Under the pieces are notes generated by a model that was given only the letters and a program-made list of their open reading frames with translations, ran no database searches and had not been told where the DNA came from. 64,000 bases of DNA from Multifurca ochricompacta (lineage: Eukaryota; Basidiomycota; Agaricomycetes; Russulales; Russulaceae), in contig WTXG01000005.1 of assembly GCA_022496185.1 (NCBI GenBank), positions 806,001 to 870,000 of the forward strand, read 5' to 3'. The translations under genes and the position numbers were made by a program. Positions 23,536 to 36,104 of this stretch are shown here, piece by piece (position 1 is the first letter of the stretch; the number at the start of each line of letters is the position of its first letter).

Positions 23536-25698
23536 ATGATCGGCCCTTTAATACGGCATCTACTTCTATCTCATATGTTGTTTCTTTTGATTATAGACCC
23601 GGCGGGTATCTGCGCAAGCGCGTCGGATGTGTCGTTCCTGTCCGAAACCTTGGTTCGGAAAGACCAACTCCAACATGTGTTAGAACATCAACCTGTGCGG
23701 GAGGTATCTTGCGAGCAAACGGTGCGCCTGCCCACCCCCCTCCTCTACTGTTTTCGGTCCCGCCTGTCCTGAATCTACACGGTAGCCTACCGGCCCTATA
23801 GAGACCACTCTATGCGACTACGAGACTATCGAGAGCGTTAATAACGTATTGTATGATCAGCTTCACGAACTTGTGGAAACACCATTCTTTAAATACTTTC
23901 GGGTATGCCAGCTAACTCCTCTGCATGCGCGTGTACTAACCAGCACGACCACGCAGGTGGATTTATACAGGGAGTGCCCATTCTGGGAAGAGAACGTTTT
24001 TTGTATGAATAAAGACTGTTCGATCATCACCGTCGATGAGGTAGGCATCTTTCGTCATGGGTCTGCGCACTGTCTGATGTACTAGCAGAATGAAATACCA
24101 GAGCAATGGAGAGCTGGGACGCTCAGTAAGTTAGCGCGCTCAGAAGACCACGTAAGTCGAGATGTGTTACTGTCTGTACTTACGATTGACATGACGCAGA
24201 GAGTAGACCTCCCCGGCTGTTACTACCGTGACTCGGATTTCTGTTTCCTAGATGACATGACGGGTGTGTCTACCATTCGTTCGGCGCGACCCGTGGCCTT
24301 ATTCGCACCTAGAGGGCGACTATGTAGATCTTTCGTTGAACCCAGAGCGCTTCACAGGCTACACAGGCGTATCTGCTCACCGTGTTTGGAGAGCAATTTA
24401 CGAGGAGAACTGTTTCGGCGAATCTGAGAACTCGCTGAGTAAGATGTCAAGGCCGGGAGTGGCTGATACTATGGCCGAAATCTTGTACATTGATGGCGAT
24501 ATCCCTCATGAGCAGTGTTTGGAAAAGAAGGTATACTACAAAGTTATTTCAGGTAGGCTTAAATTGCGATATCTACGTGCATCATTCTCATGTGCCGATT
24601 TTTCAAGGGCTTCACGCATCAATATCGACCCACATCTGTCACGAGCACCTTGATCAAACAACTGGTCAATGGGTATTCATTCTTGCCATGTACACAGGGT
24701 TGACGCTCACTGGCTAGTAGGGACCTGACTTGCAGTGCTATGTGACCAGAATAGCATCGCATCCCGAGCGCCTTCAGTATATCTACTTCAACACGGTGCT
24801 TCTTTTACGGGCTGTGGCACGTTTAGGCCCATACTTGTCGGCCTACGACTACTGCGCTTCAGGGACCCACGAGGAAGATGCTATTACATACAATGTACTG
24901 GAAAAGGTCCTTAAAATTGCCCAGGTCGCTGGCAAGTTTGATGAGACAGTTCTTTTTAAGGGTGAGAACGCCAACGTGAGTATATTAGTACACGATTTTC
25001 TAGTCAGAGCTAACGTGTTTCACGCAGGTCCTAAAAGAGGAGTTCAAACAGCACTTTAGAAATGTTAGCCGAATCATGGATTGTGTAGGTTGCGACAAGT
25101 GCAGACTCTGGGGTAAAATCCAGACAACAGGTCTTGGGACGGCTATGAAAGTTCTTTTTGAACTCGATGAGAGAAATTTGGAGTATGGATCTTTTTATTC
25201 GCGTTTATGCTCATATGTACTTATTCGTGGGCAGCCCACGATTAAATGCCAATTTATTGCAGCGTTCAGAAGTGGTTGCGTTAATCAACACATTACATAG
25301 GTTCTCCGAGAGTTTGCATGCAGTGGAAATTTTCCGGAGACTATGGCGCGAGTCAAATGCGGAAGAATCTGCAAAGCTCATTCAAGAGGCCGAGAGGGCA
25401 GTGACCACACCCGTGCGTTGCTCTAGGCCACGAGTCTTTCTATTCTGATTTGACTTCATTGCAGTTATCCCGGCCATCCTCACCGGTCAACGCAAATGCC
25501 CGACCTGTTGCCGGTTTATTTGGAGCGATTCAACAACGATTGGCATTATGGGTGCGTGCCTGCAAGAGGGGCACGATTGAATGTGTGGATGCCGTGGAAG
25601 AAGCCCTAAGAAGTATTATAACAAATCTTATTTCTGGGAGTGGGAGTGGGAGTGGGAGTGAGAAAGATCAGGTGCCGAGGGCCAGGGGAGAACTATGA
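23536..25698 (+). CDS. ERO1: ER oxidoreductin 1 (thiol oxidase of disulfide formation)
   Basis: Flavin-dependent ER enzyme that reoxidises protein disulfide isomerase. A hydrophobic start ([19 protein letters not shown]) is the signal peptide. Then come [18 protein letters not shown], the electron-shuttle pair in [31 protein letters not shown] and [13 protein letters not shown] (FAD-binding region), and the active-site CxxCxxC in [40 protein letters not shown] follows. About ten exons join without a frame break. For example, GTGTGTCTACC...CACCTAG at 24264-24312 links FLDDMT to [12 protein letters not shown] long Ser/Gly tail (GSGSGSGS) ends at 25698. All catalytic cysteines are present, so the protein should be active. 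It shares its upstream region with SCP160. Confidence 0.93.
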
Positions 25699-25940
25699 CA
25701 CCCACCTAAACGTTTCTAAACACTAACATCCAAACAATAACATCCAAAACATCCAATAACATCATGTGTCACGTGTTGGTCGCTTTGGTCGTTGTACCGT
25801 TGCACTGCATGCACCGCATAGTTACCACGTTACCATTAGAGATGAGCACACATCGCGTCCTGGATCACCTTAATACCAACACCATCTCCATCTCTGGCTG
25901 ACTCCATTTTACCCAAAAATACGGTAGCTCTTTATAGACG
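25699..25940. other. Short intergenic region
   Basis: The 242 bases between two same-strand genes hold several AACATCCAA-type near-repeats (25725-25765) and no frame of note. They likely contain the ERO1 3' end and the promoter of the downstream membrane-protein gene. Confidence 0.4.
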
Positions 25941-27844
25941 ATGATCCTTCTTGATGAAGACTCTTCACAGCGTCCAAAACTTTCAGCGGTCCCTTCATTG
26001 GATCTACTAATAGAGTGACTGCCCAGGCCGATCCTGCGGCACCCAGTCCGTCTGAGCCTGCCCCTTCACCGGACTACGAAACATCAGAAGCGCAGGATCC
26101 ATCACATCATAAGCTGAGAGGAGGTGGAAAATTCTGGAACACTAGAGTGGGGAAGTTGATCTCATACGCACTGGTGTTCTATTCTTCTGTCTTATTCGTA
26201 GTCGGCGTACCCACTTTCGTACTCGTGGGTTCTTCTAACTGCTCCCAATTTACACTGACAGAAAAGCATGTTAGAAGTGGAGATCGTCCCACAAATTTAG
26301 ATGGCATGCAGATGACTCTTTCTCTGACTATCCACTCCCCCCGCCTCCTCCACTACTCGGGAGTCAAATTGATCTGTCCTCTCAAGCTCTTGGCCAGTTT
26401 TCTCTCTCATGTAATACCTGGGCAGAGTCAGTAGCTGTTCCAGGGGACCACAACTCAACAGCTGGTATAGCAAGGTATGACTGCGACGATCTATTTTCCC
26501 AGTCCCGAGAATCCTGATGAGTACACTTCTTAGCATGCGCCTGGCTTTTCCTCTTGGAGAAGGTATCCTTCTACGGACAAATTCCAGCCCGGACAACCTG
26601 AGGGATTATGTCTCAGGCAGCCTTATGGTCGACATGAACCCTGACAAAACCATATCTGGTACCGTCTTGGTAGCCAATGCACGATATTCTGATTTCCAAC
26701 TCTTCAAGTCGAGCTCTGTGTGTCTCACAAACGTTGAAAACACAACGGAGATATTATTACATGTATGTGTGGTCTGCTTGCCAGCGCTGTAACACCACGA
26801 ATCATCCCTATGTTGCTAGATACCCGATAAGAGGGAAGGCCAATCAGATAATATCCATATTGACCTACGATTACTCTTTCCTTGGACACCAACACCCATT
26901 AGCCTCAACCTTTTTGCCACTCATTTACCCATGTTCAAACAAAATTTGAGCAATCTCGGTTCCCTCGTCGTATTTGAACACCTCAAACTTGCGGGCTCTA
27001 GCTCTACGATCACAGTCGGTGTGCGTTCACCCAGATCCTATTGTATTGACCACCCTTCACATATACCTTCTAGTCTACCACTGCCGCATCGATCGTGGTT
27101 CGAACGTCTGGTGCCGAGATCTCAGGGAATTTTAGTGCCTCTGAGAAAATTATCTTAGATACTATTAATGGGTAAGCGAAACAAAATTTCAAACTAGCTT
27201 CCCAATAACCCTAATTTGGTAGCGCCGTGTACGCAAATGTCTCGCTGATTAATAGCAAGAAGTTAAAGAGACCCACTAAACTCACGGTGGAGACAGGGAA
27301 CGGGTATTATAGCCACTACTGAAATAAGAAGCCTTTGTCAGCTTACATCTTCGTCAGACCAATTGTCGCTCATGTCACTGTTGAGGTGGACGAACGTGTT
27401 TACTTTATGACACCAAAGCACCACAACGTTTTGACAAAGTTCAAGACATTTAACGCGCCAATGAATGTATCCATAGCGCATGTCCCAGGGTCCAAGCCTG
27501 CGCGCCTCGGAGTACTCGCTGAAAACACGCAGGGCGCGATGAATTTCAATCTCGACTCACTGTACACAGGGACATTTGACCTACGGTCCAAAGAAGCGAC
27601 GACAATGGTTCAGGAGGCAGCAGTCCCTGTCGTCGCAACCTCATTCCTCACAAGCGGTGACGGGGAACGTGAGTTACATTTTGAACACGTCTCGCCCGAG
27701 TGGACTTTCGGCTGGATAGGCGGTGATCGGAGGCCAGAGAAGTTTGATCGCCATGCCCTGGGTCGTGTCGAGCTTTTCAATTCGCTAAGCCCCGTTGAGC
27801 TGCGCTTGGCTCAGTCGAGAACCTCAACTACAATCCGGCGGTAA
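25941..27844 (+). CDS. Uncharacterised single-pass membrane protein
   Basis: I do not recognise a named function. Joined exons give a short acidic/Pro-rich cytosolic N-terminus (MILLDEDSSQRPKLSA, then DPAAPSPSEPAPSPDYETSE), one transmembrane helix (LISYALVFYSSVLFVVGVPTFVLVG), and a long, probably lumenal or extracellular beta-rich region. The architecture resembles a family of mushroom proteins (DUF7330-like) in which a MIL-D/E start and one helix precede an adhesin-like beta domain. The last exon (27335-27844) reads VTVEVDERVYFMTPKHHN and SLYTGTFDLRSKEATTMV. The first intron (25989-26026) would be only 38 bases, so the start is uncertain and ATG use may differ. Exon borders in 26240-27330 are approximate. 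The gene converges on the OPT transporter with 197 bases between stops. Confidence 0.55.
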
Positions 27845-28041
27845 TCACACGCTGGTTGAAAGGATTCGTGTACGATTGATTGTGCCTTTTATTCTGGATC
27901 GTTTTCCCGTCGTTTATTATTCATTCGTTTCCGCTCACTTTTCCGCCCACTCCTTATGTTGGTTGTTTGTTTTTTTGTATTATATTCCAAACGAGAATTG
28001 AATATCTACTATCCACAGTAATATCTGGTCACGACTTGTAT

Positions 28042-31000
28042 TTAATCTGTTGCCGCGCATCTGTCAACGGAGAGCGCCATGGGATTTCCCCACCTGCGAA
28101 TGAGTGAATTCACTGCTCGAAACTCGAAACTGACGGGACAAAGGCGAACCAGTTTGGGAAATCCACAGCTTTGCCGCTCGCACCGAACACGGCGAAGCTC
28201 TGAAAGTGGTTTAGGCGGAGTCAAGGACGCAAGGTGCTACGATGCACATACCAGAATAAATATGATGACCTGACTCCCTCCGTCCAGGGCCGCAGAGGTA
28301 ATGTAGTTATACTGCGGTGTCACCGATCTCGTCAGAATATGGCCAAAAAAAAAGAAAGAAAGAAAGAAAAGGGCTTGACTTTTTTAAACCATTGCGGCCG
28401 CCTTAGCCTAGCCCAATACTGAGCAGCCCATCCAATGACGAAGCAAGACCACCACTGTCCATTCACTGAATAAGGCAGGTACCCAATATACAACAAAACG
28501 ATGGGTGAATTGATATATTTCGCAAGCCAGGCGAGTGTAGAGCCACGCGGCGCAAGACGATACGCCATATATAAGGGCAGCGGTATGAATAATCCCATGA
28601 AAATGCCAAAAGGTATGAGCCAGTACGGTCTCCCATACGTGAACAACTCCGTGCCAAGCGCGCCCATCGCGATGGAAGCAGAATTGTACTGCTGAATGAT
28701 CCATCCGCTCCACTGTTCATGGAGGAGTGAAGGTCAATGCACTCGCAAGCCGTGAAGTTGGCATACCACTCGTGTTCCGACTGGATCGCGGAGGGCTGCG
28801 CGATTGTTTGTGACGATGGAGATCATCACTAACGATGGGGTCAGTCGACAAGCCACTGGCAGGGCGGAGTTCTTTTTAAGCGCACTCGTGTAATTGAAGA
28901 TAGAGCCAATGACGGAACCGGCTACTTGTGCAATAAACGTCCAGCGAGGGGGTAGCTTGGTGTATTGACCAAGCTTCAGGTCTTCATTTATCTGTTAGAA
29001 CCGACCAAAGTAACTGCCGAATGGTGGGCTCACCTTGCAGCAGATACAGAGTCTGGAAAGATGTACTATTCCCATAGATGTTGGTATACATTACTGGTCT
29101 GAGAGATAATCAGTACTGCCGCGTGCTCCCTCAGCAATAATGAGACAGACATAGCTTGACCGCGGTGGATGAACGCGGCTAAGATCTGCATCGCGTCTTT
29201 GATGGAGATATTGAATCCGGTTGTCGCAGTGACTGAATCACTTGTCAAGAGACAGGGTACAGAGCTTAAGATAGAGACTTACTAAAGCCAAGGAAAACGG
29301 AGATGAGAGCACTCAGAGCAGTGAAGAGAATCACACTCCACCAGGGCATAAGCACGACGCCGTGTCCACCAGCATGCTGGTGAGTAATGTTTGAAACAGC
29401 CAATGACCCATCAGATGATATCGCGCACGCTGCAGCCAATCCCGACGGCAAGGGACGCGATAAAGAGAGTTAAGTACCATGACATAGGAACTTCACGATA
29501 TTTCTTCATTTCTGTATCAAGGGTCAACTTAGCTGTTATGGAAAATTGGCGACGGACCATTGTAGTGGGGGTCATCAATTTCTTTCTTGTCGACTGCGGA
29601 ACGCATTCTGCCAACCGCTTATGACAGTTGTGAGCGGAAATTTTCGTTTGGATAGCAGAACATAGGACCTTCACTGAGTTCCCGCCAGTTCCAGATCAAA
29701 ATATGGACAATAGCGGCACCAAGCGAACAGTTGAACGCCAGTTGTGAAATGGCATAAGTTGTGGTGTATCTAGGAAGGCCAACTTCCGCCAATTGTGTTG
29801 GGTCTAGCTTGCTATCTGGGGTTAATATTGCTGTTTGGTTATAAACATTTCCGTCATTGCCGAAAAGAGATGTGGACATGAAGGCGAGATCACGACCACC
29901 GAAGACATCCCCATAGTAGCACGATGTGAGTACAATGTATCCAAGTGCCATGCCAACTGAGGGTGCGGGTTTGTTCAGTGAATTCGACGCAATGAGAATC
30001 AGATACATACTATACGAGTTGACCTCTTTAGATCAGTCACTCTACTGTCAGCAGACACTCCAGGAAGTGGAAATATTGACGCACGCGTCTGCCAAGGCCA
30101 CACAAGTGGGTTTCCCTGTGTAATAAGAGTCCAAGATGTGCTGAATGATAACAGCCCAAGGCCTTCATTGCTGGAACCCGCGCCGAATAGATTGCGTACA
30201 AAAGTGGAACGACCGTTGCTAGCGAGACAGATGACAGAAATGGCGGTCAAGAGTGGGAATGGGTACTGAGGGATCCTAAGGGATACAGTCAGATTGCCGA
30301 GCGTGGTGTAAATGACGGAAAGGCTAACCATTCCCAGAAAAAGATAGCAACAAACTAATTGCAAGATTGGGCATTGTTGATATGGCAGATGGATCAGATC
30401 GTACGCACCACAATCCAGAAGAACCGGCTTCAAAGGAGACATAAGCTTACAGCAACGTGTTTTATGGCATCACATACCGCTTCTTGTAGTTGAGCAGCCC
30501 TCCGAAATGCAGGCTTTGAAGCAAGGTAACCACGGAGATGTATGTGGGGTAGAATGCGCTACGAGGAGAGTGAGACTTTGTCCACTTGGAACAAGGAGAG
30601 CACCGAGCCGACTATGTAGGATAGACGAGCAGATCCCTCACTGGTTTCCAGACGAGAAGTGAGCCTTCTGAGTGCCATAAAGTTAATGATAAAAGCCTAC
30701 GCAAGCCAGCGACACCATATCCAATCATTTGACTCGAAAAAATTTGGAATATTGCAACGACATGGTTCAGTCTGATATCATAAAACAGGTCTGTGGTACA
30801 ACGGAATTAAACGTTATCCGGGGTAAAAATTAGGATATACCCAAAGCTGCGATCACTTCCATCGCAACAGCTACTGTAGACGCTGTCGAGGCCATTATCA
30901 CGATGGCGGTGTGCTCTGGGGGATACGGATGAGAACGCTCCGCGAGCATTTGATTAAAGGTGAACCTTTGATATTAAAGGGCCCGGGGTTAAGCCATTTC

Positions 31001-31547
31001 CAACACCCATGGGTAGGAATTAGGGCTACGGTGCATATCTATGTAGATAAGGAGCATCCGGCAAGTTAAACCGACGCTTACCATGCATGGCTGTACCCAT
31101 GACATATGCAATGATGAGGCAGAACAGTTGAGACACGGAAGCGTTCTGGGGTTTGAAAGTATAGATTGTGCCAAGAACCTACCAAGTCACTTGTGAACGC
31201 ACCATAGCAATTCGATTGTAAAGGCACGCACAGCACCGAACGCGCTAAGGCCGACCCCAAGGATAACACTCCGGAACGTCAGGACGGGAAGACTTGGATT
31301 GTCAGTGGTCGAGATAACCTGTCGAGTGAGTGAGCTATTTGGTCTCGTCCGTTCGGCTAGTACGTGCTTTGATAGCAACATCTTGGGCTTTCTCGATTAT
31401 ATCCCCGGACACCAACTCGGAATCATCAGCTTCCCCTTCCCTCTCGTTGACAACGATTTCGTTGGCTTTCTTGTCATTGTCGAATATCAAAACTGAATGG
31501 CGATTTAGCAATTCAGGAGTTGTCGCAGACATCTCATTCCTAAGCAT
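28042..31547 (-). CDS. OPT-family oligopeptide transporter
   Basis: A proton-coupled plasma-membrane importer of small peptides, glutathione-type molecules or siderophores. Family blocks are clear: DNPSLPVLTFRSVILGVGLS at the first helix, SQLFCLIIAYVMGTAMH, the signature NPGPFNIKEHTAIVIMAST, SYYGDVFGG-like CYYGDVFGGRD, YLPYSVNGQWWSCFVIGWAAQ and the C-terminal FAVFGASGKAVDFPNWWGNP. The final exon ends ALSVDRCAATD at 28042. An apparent frame break in the NIK region is an ordinary intron (GTTCACC...CCCCCAG) and not a defect. One intron carries a (GAAA)n tract at about 28345-28372. Two ATGs, 31547 and 31532 (MSATTPELL), are possible starts. The gene is divergent from ATP sulfurylase, 420 bases apart, which is suggestive because fungal OPT genes are often sulfur-regulated. 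Confidence 0.92.
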
Positions 31548-31967
31548 GCCTTGGGAAAACCAGCTGAAGCTTTATACTGCACGCCGATAAGGAGGATGTG
31601 ATAAGAAGAGCTACAGCTACTCACATGGGAATAATGTTCCTCGTGCCCCACGTAGATCAGACAAGCAATACATGGTACATGTGGGCGTAAATGACACCTG
31701 AACATCACAGGGGGCTCATGCCCATGCTCATGAGGATGGACCGTAACTCGATAGGTAAGCGTGCGTGCGAAAGATAGATGTCGACTCCGCGGCCTAAGCA
31801 CTCTGATTGTGGAATTGCTATAAGTGTGCGTCACTCAGATGCTGAACACTCATCATCGAATCGAAAATTTCACCGCAACAAGCACGCAATCTTCACATAA
31901 AACTTACCCACTCATCTCATCTCATTGAATATGAGTCTTCCCTTTCCCCCCCTCGTTACTAAACTTA
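31548..31967. promoter_or_regulatory. Bidirectional promoter region OPT/MET3
   Basis: The 420 bases between divergent OPT and MET3 start codons. I looked for the CACGTG core used by Cbf1/Met4 in yeast sulfur control and found only partial forms (TCACATGG near 31621, CCCCACGTAG near 31648). A GTGACG/TCACTC element lies near 31828-31836. No site can be assigned with confidence. Confidence 0.4.
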
Positions 31968-34118
<2,151 letters not shown>

Positions 34119-34440
34119 TTGACTGCGAGTTCCCGCAGGTTTCTTAAATAGAGGTAGACGGTACCGCACTGTCTATTGTGTAGTGATAATAGAGGTAAAA
34201 AATCAAAGCGCTGATTATGATCATGTATGGGTTAGAGGGGAGGATTAGCAATGCATATTCAGCAGCGGAGTAGAGAGACACGTTGACAACTGCGGCGTTG
34301 CTCTCCAGACATTGGCTCACGGACCGGAAAGGTCGCCGTCAAAAGAGTCTCGGGAGTAATGCCTCTGGATGTACCCTGAACCGAGCAGTCACCCCAACTG
34401 AGCAAAGGAATTCAGATTCAACAGTATATTATGATATGTG
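34119..34440. other. Convergent intergenic region
   Basis: The 322 bases between the MET3 stop and the SNAPC3 stop on the other strand. No conserved frame. This should contain both 3' ends. AT-rich stretches near 34150-34215 are plausible polyadenylation sequence. Confidence 0.4.
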
Positions 34441-35896
34441 CTACCACCCGAACTCATATTTAGGGAGTGGGATAACGACTACACTGTCAGAATCCTTGCC
34501 TTTTGGCATCCCCATGTTTCTCCAACAAGGCGCGCACAGGATGCACGGGCTTTCGCCGAGACGTACATCCCCAACTACTGAATATACAGCCGGGACTTTC
34601 GTACATACACGACAATTTCCAATCAGTGGGGGCGTGATTTGCGTGGTGAGGGGGTAGCCAGAGGGGGGGTCGTGTGGATGCAGTAAACTAGACGAAAAGT
34701 CAATGAGATGAGACAACCGAATTGAGAGAGGAAGACCTTGCCGAATTTGATCGATGACTAAGAAATGTTCGCAGTTGCCTTGATGCACGAGCCAGTACGG
34801 ATGATTGAGGCGGAGTGAAAGTGAGGAGAAGGGTGTGTCGTGGATCTTGGAGCCTCTAGCAAGTGGCTTTGGGATGTGAGAGATGAGTTTACTAGAAGGG
34901 TCCAGGTATTTACTAGGCTTCGTGCTGAGTGACAGGAGAGCCTACCTGGCATAATCGGGTTCGGTCCGTCCATCTCCAAAAGCCGTCCCCTCAATCACAA
35001 CGACACATCCACTCGAACTCTTCGAGTGACCGGACTCATAACCTATGAATGTCCCTGTCCCATGAGCTGTGCGTTCGCCAGGCATCTCATTGGAAGGGCA
35101 AGGTATGACGTCATAAAGGTCCCCGAGAGTGTTAGAAGACAGCACTGCATGCTGCGAACCGCGATACACGAAGTTATATGACCAAGCCAGACGATTGTAT
35201 ATGCTGACTGTCACGACGGCAGAATGCGAGGCTGGATTAGATATTTCTTTCGTGTATTTCTTGAATATCTATCAGACAAGGAGGCAGGTTGCGCTTAACG
35301 GGAGCTCACAATTTCTGTCAATGTGTTGAGGTCCGAATTCTTAGGACCTCTTATGAAGATGGCCGCCTCCTGTGGTAACCTATACCGATCAATAATCCAA
35401 CCTAAAAATGGGGAAACAACGTACGGCCAGCTTCTCAATTTGATATTTCCCAGACCATTCTTTAAAGCAACGAGATCAGGGGTATCCTCCAGCTTTGAGA
35501 GGACTTCCCGTTTTCTTTTGCGCTTCCCGGATTTTTTCCGTTCCGCCAGGTCATAGATGCTGTTTACAGCCGTGTCATGAATTTGTCTAGCGTGAACGTA
35601 GAGACGTGGGTCGTTGAATATACTGGTGACTTTTGAACGCACGTCGTCTACACTGGGAAGCATGAACATACGATCCTATTGTTAATACAAGAGACCCACC
35701 CGCACTCTGACGCAATGTCGTCCTGCCTTCTAGGGTTTACGCTTTCAGCAGCTTGTGGAAAGAAGTCTGGTGGTGGTATGAATACATGGGCTGAATTGTT
35801 GCGAACCGATAGCAGAAAGTCATCAATATCGATAAGTTCTGATGACGGGCCAATGAATGACTCGTGTGACGCCGTGGAGCATGTAACCGAACTCAT
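34441..35896 (-). CDS. SNAPC3: snRNA-activating protein complex subunit 3 (SNAP50) homologue
   Basis: SNAPc subunit 3 binds the proximal sequence element of snRNA genes. The diagnostic part is the C-terminal zinc-binding region: HQGNCEHFLVIDQIR, then CRVCTKVPAVYSVVGDVRLG followed by ESPCILCAPCWRNMG, matching the zf-SNAP50_C arrangement of paired Cys. Upstream are RLAWSYNFVYRGSQHAVLSS, VIPCPSNEMPG, TGTFIGYESGHSKSSSGCVV and EGTAFGDGRTEPDYA, as in other subunit-3 proteins where a fold of this kind carries the DNA contact. The N-terminus starts MSSVTCSTASHESFIG and runs through DPRLYVHARQIHDTAV. I count about five exons. The first intron (GTGGGTCTC...TTCCCAG) lies near 35648-35694. The end at 34441 follows IPLPKYEFGW. 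It shares a promoter of only 208 bases with the divergent polyQ gene. Confidence 0.82.
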
Positions 35897-36070
35897 AAAG
35901 AGGAAGGAGTAAATGAATGTGAAGTGGGAGGAGTTAATGTTATAAATTTTGAAAGAGAGGTCACGCTGTACTCAAAATAAATCACGTGATTTGTACGCGT
36001 CCAAGTTGTTGTTGTTTGACACGGTTTGGTGCATTCCTCTCTCCAACCACCATCACCTCCCCTGCCCTGC

Positions 36071-36092
36071 CTTGCCTTGCCTTGCCTTGCCT
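36071..36092 (+). repeat. Pentamer tract (CTTGC)4
   Basis: Four tandem CTTGC units, preceded by CCTGC variants, end about 13 bases before the ATG at 36105. This is a pyrimidine-rich 5' leader feature typical of fungal core promoters. Confidence 0.75.
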
Positions 36093-36104
36093 TTAACGCT
36101 TAGA

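Noticed and set aside
24264..24312. Apparent frame break in ERO1 before [11 protein letters not shown]
   Set aside because: An intron GTGTGTCTACC...CACCTAG restores the frame exactly.
30899..30985. Apparent frame break in the OPT transporter near NIK
   Set aside because: A standard intron (GTTCACC to CCCCCAG) joins NIK to EHTAIVIMAST in frame, so there is no defect.
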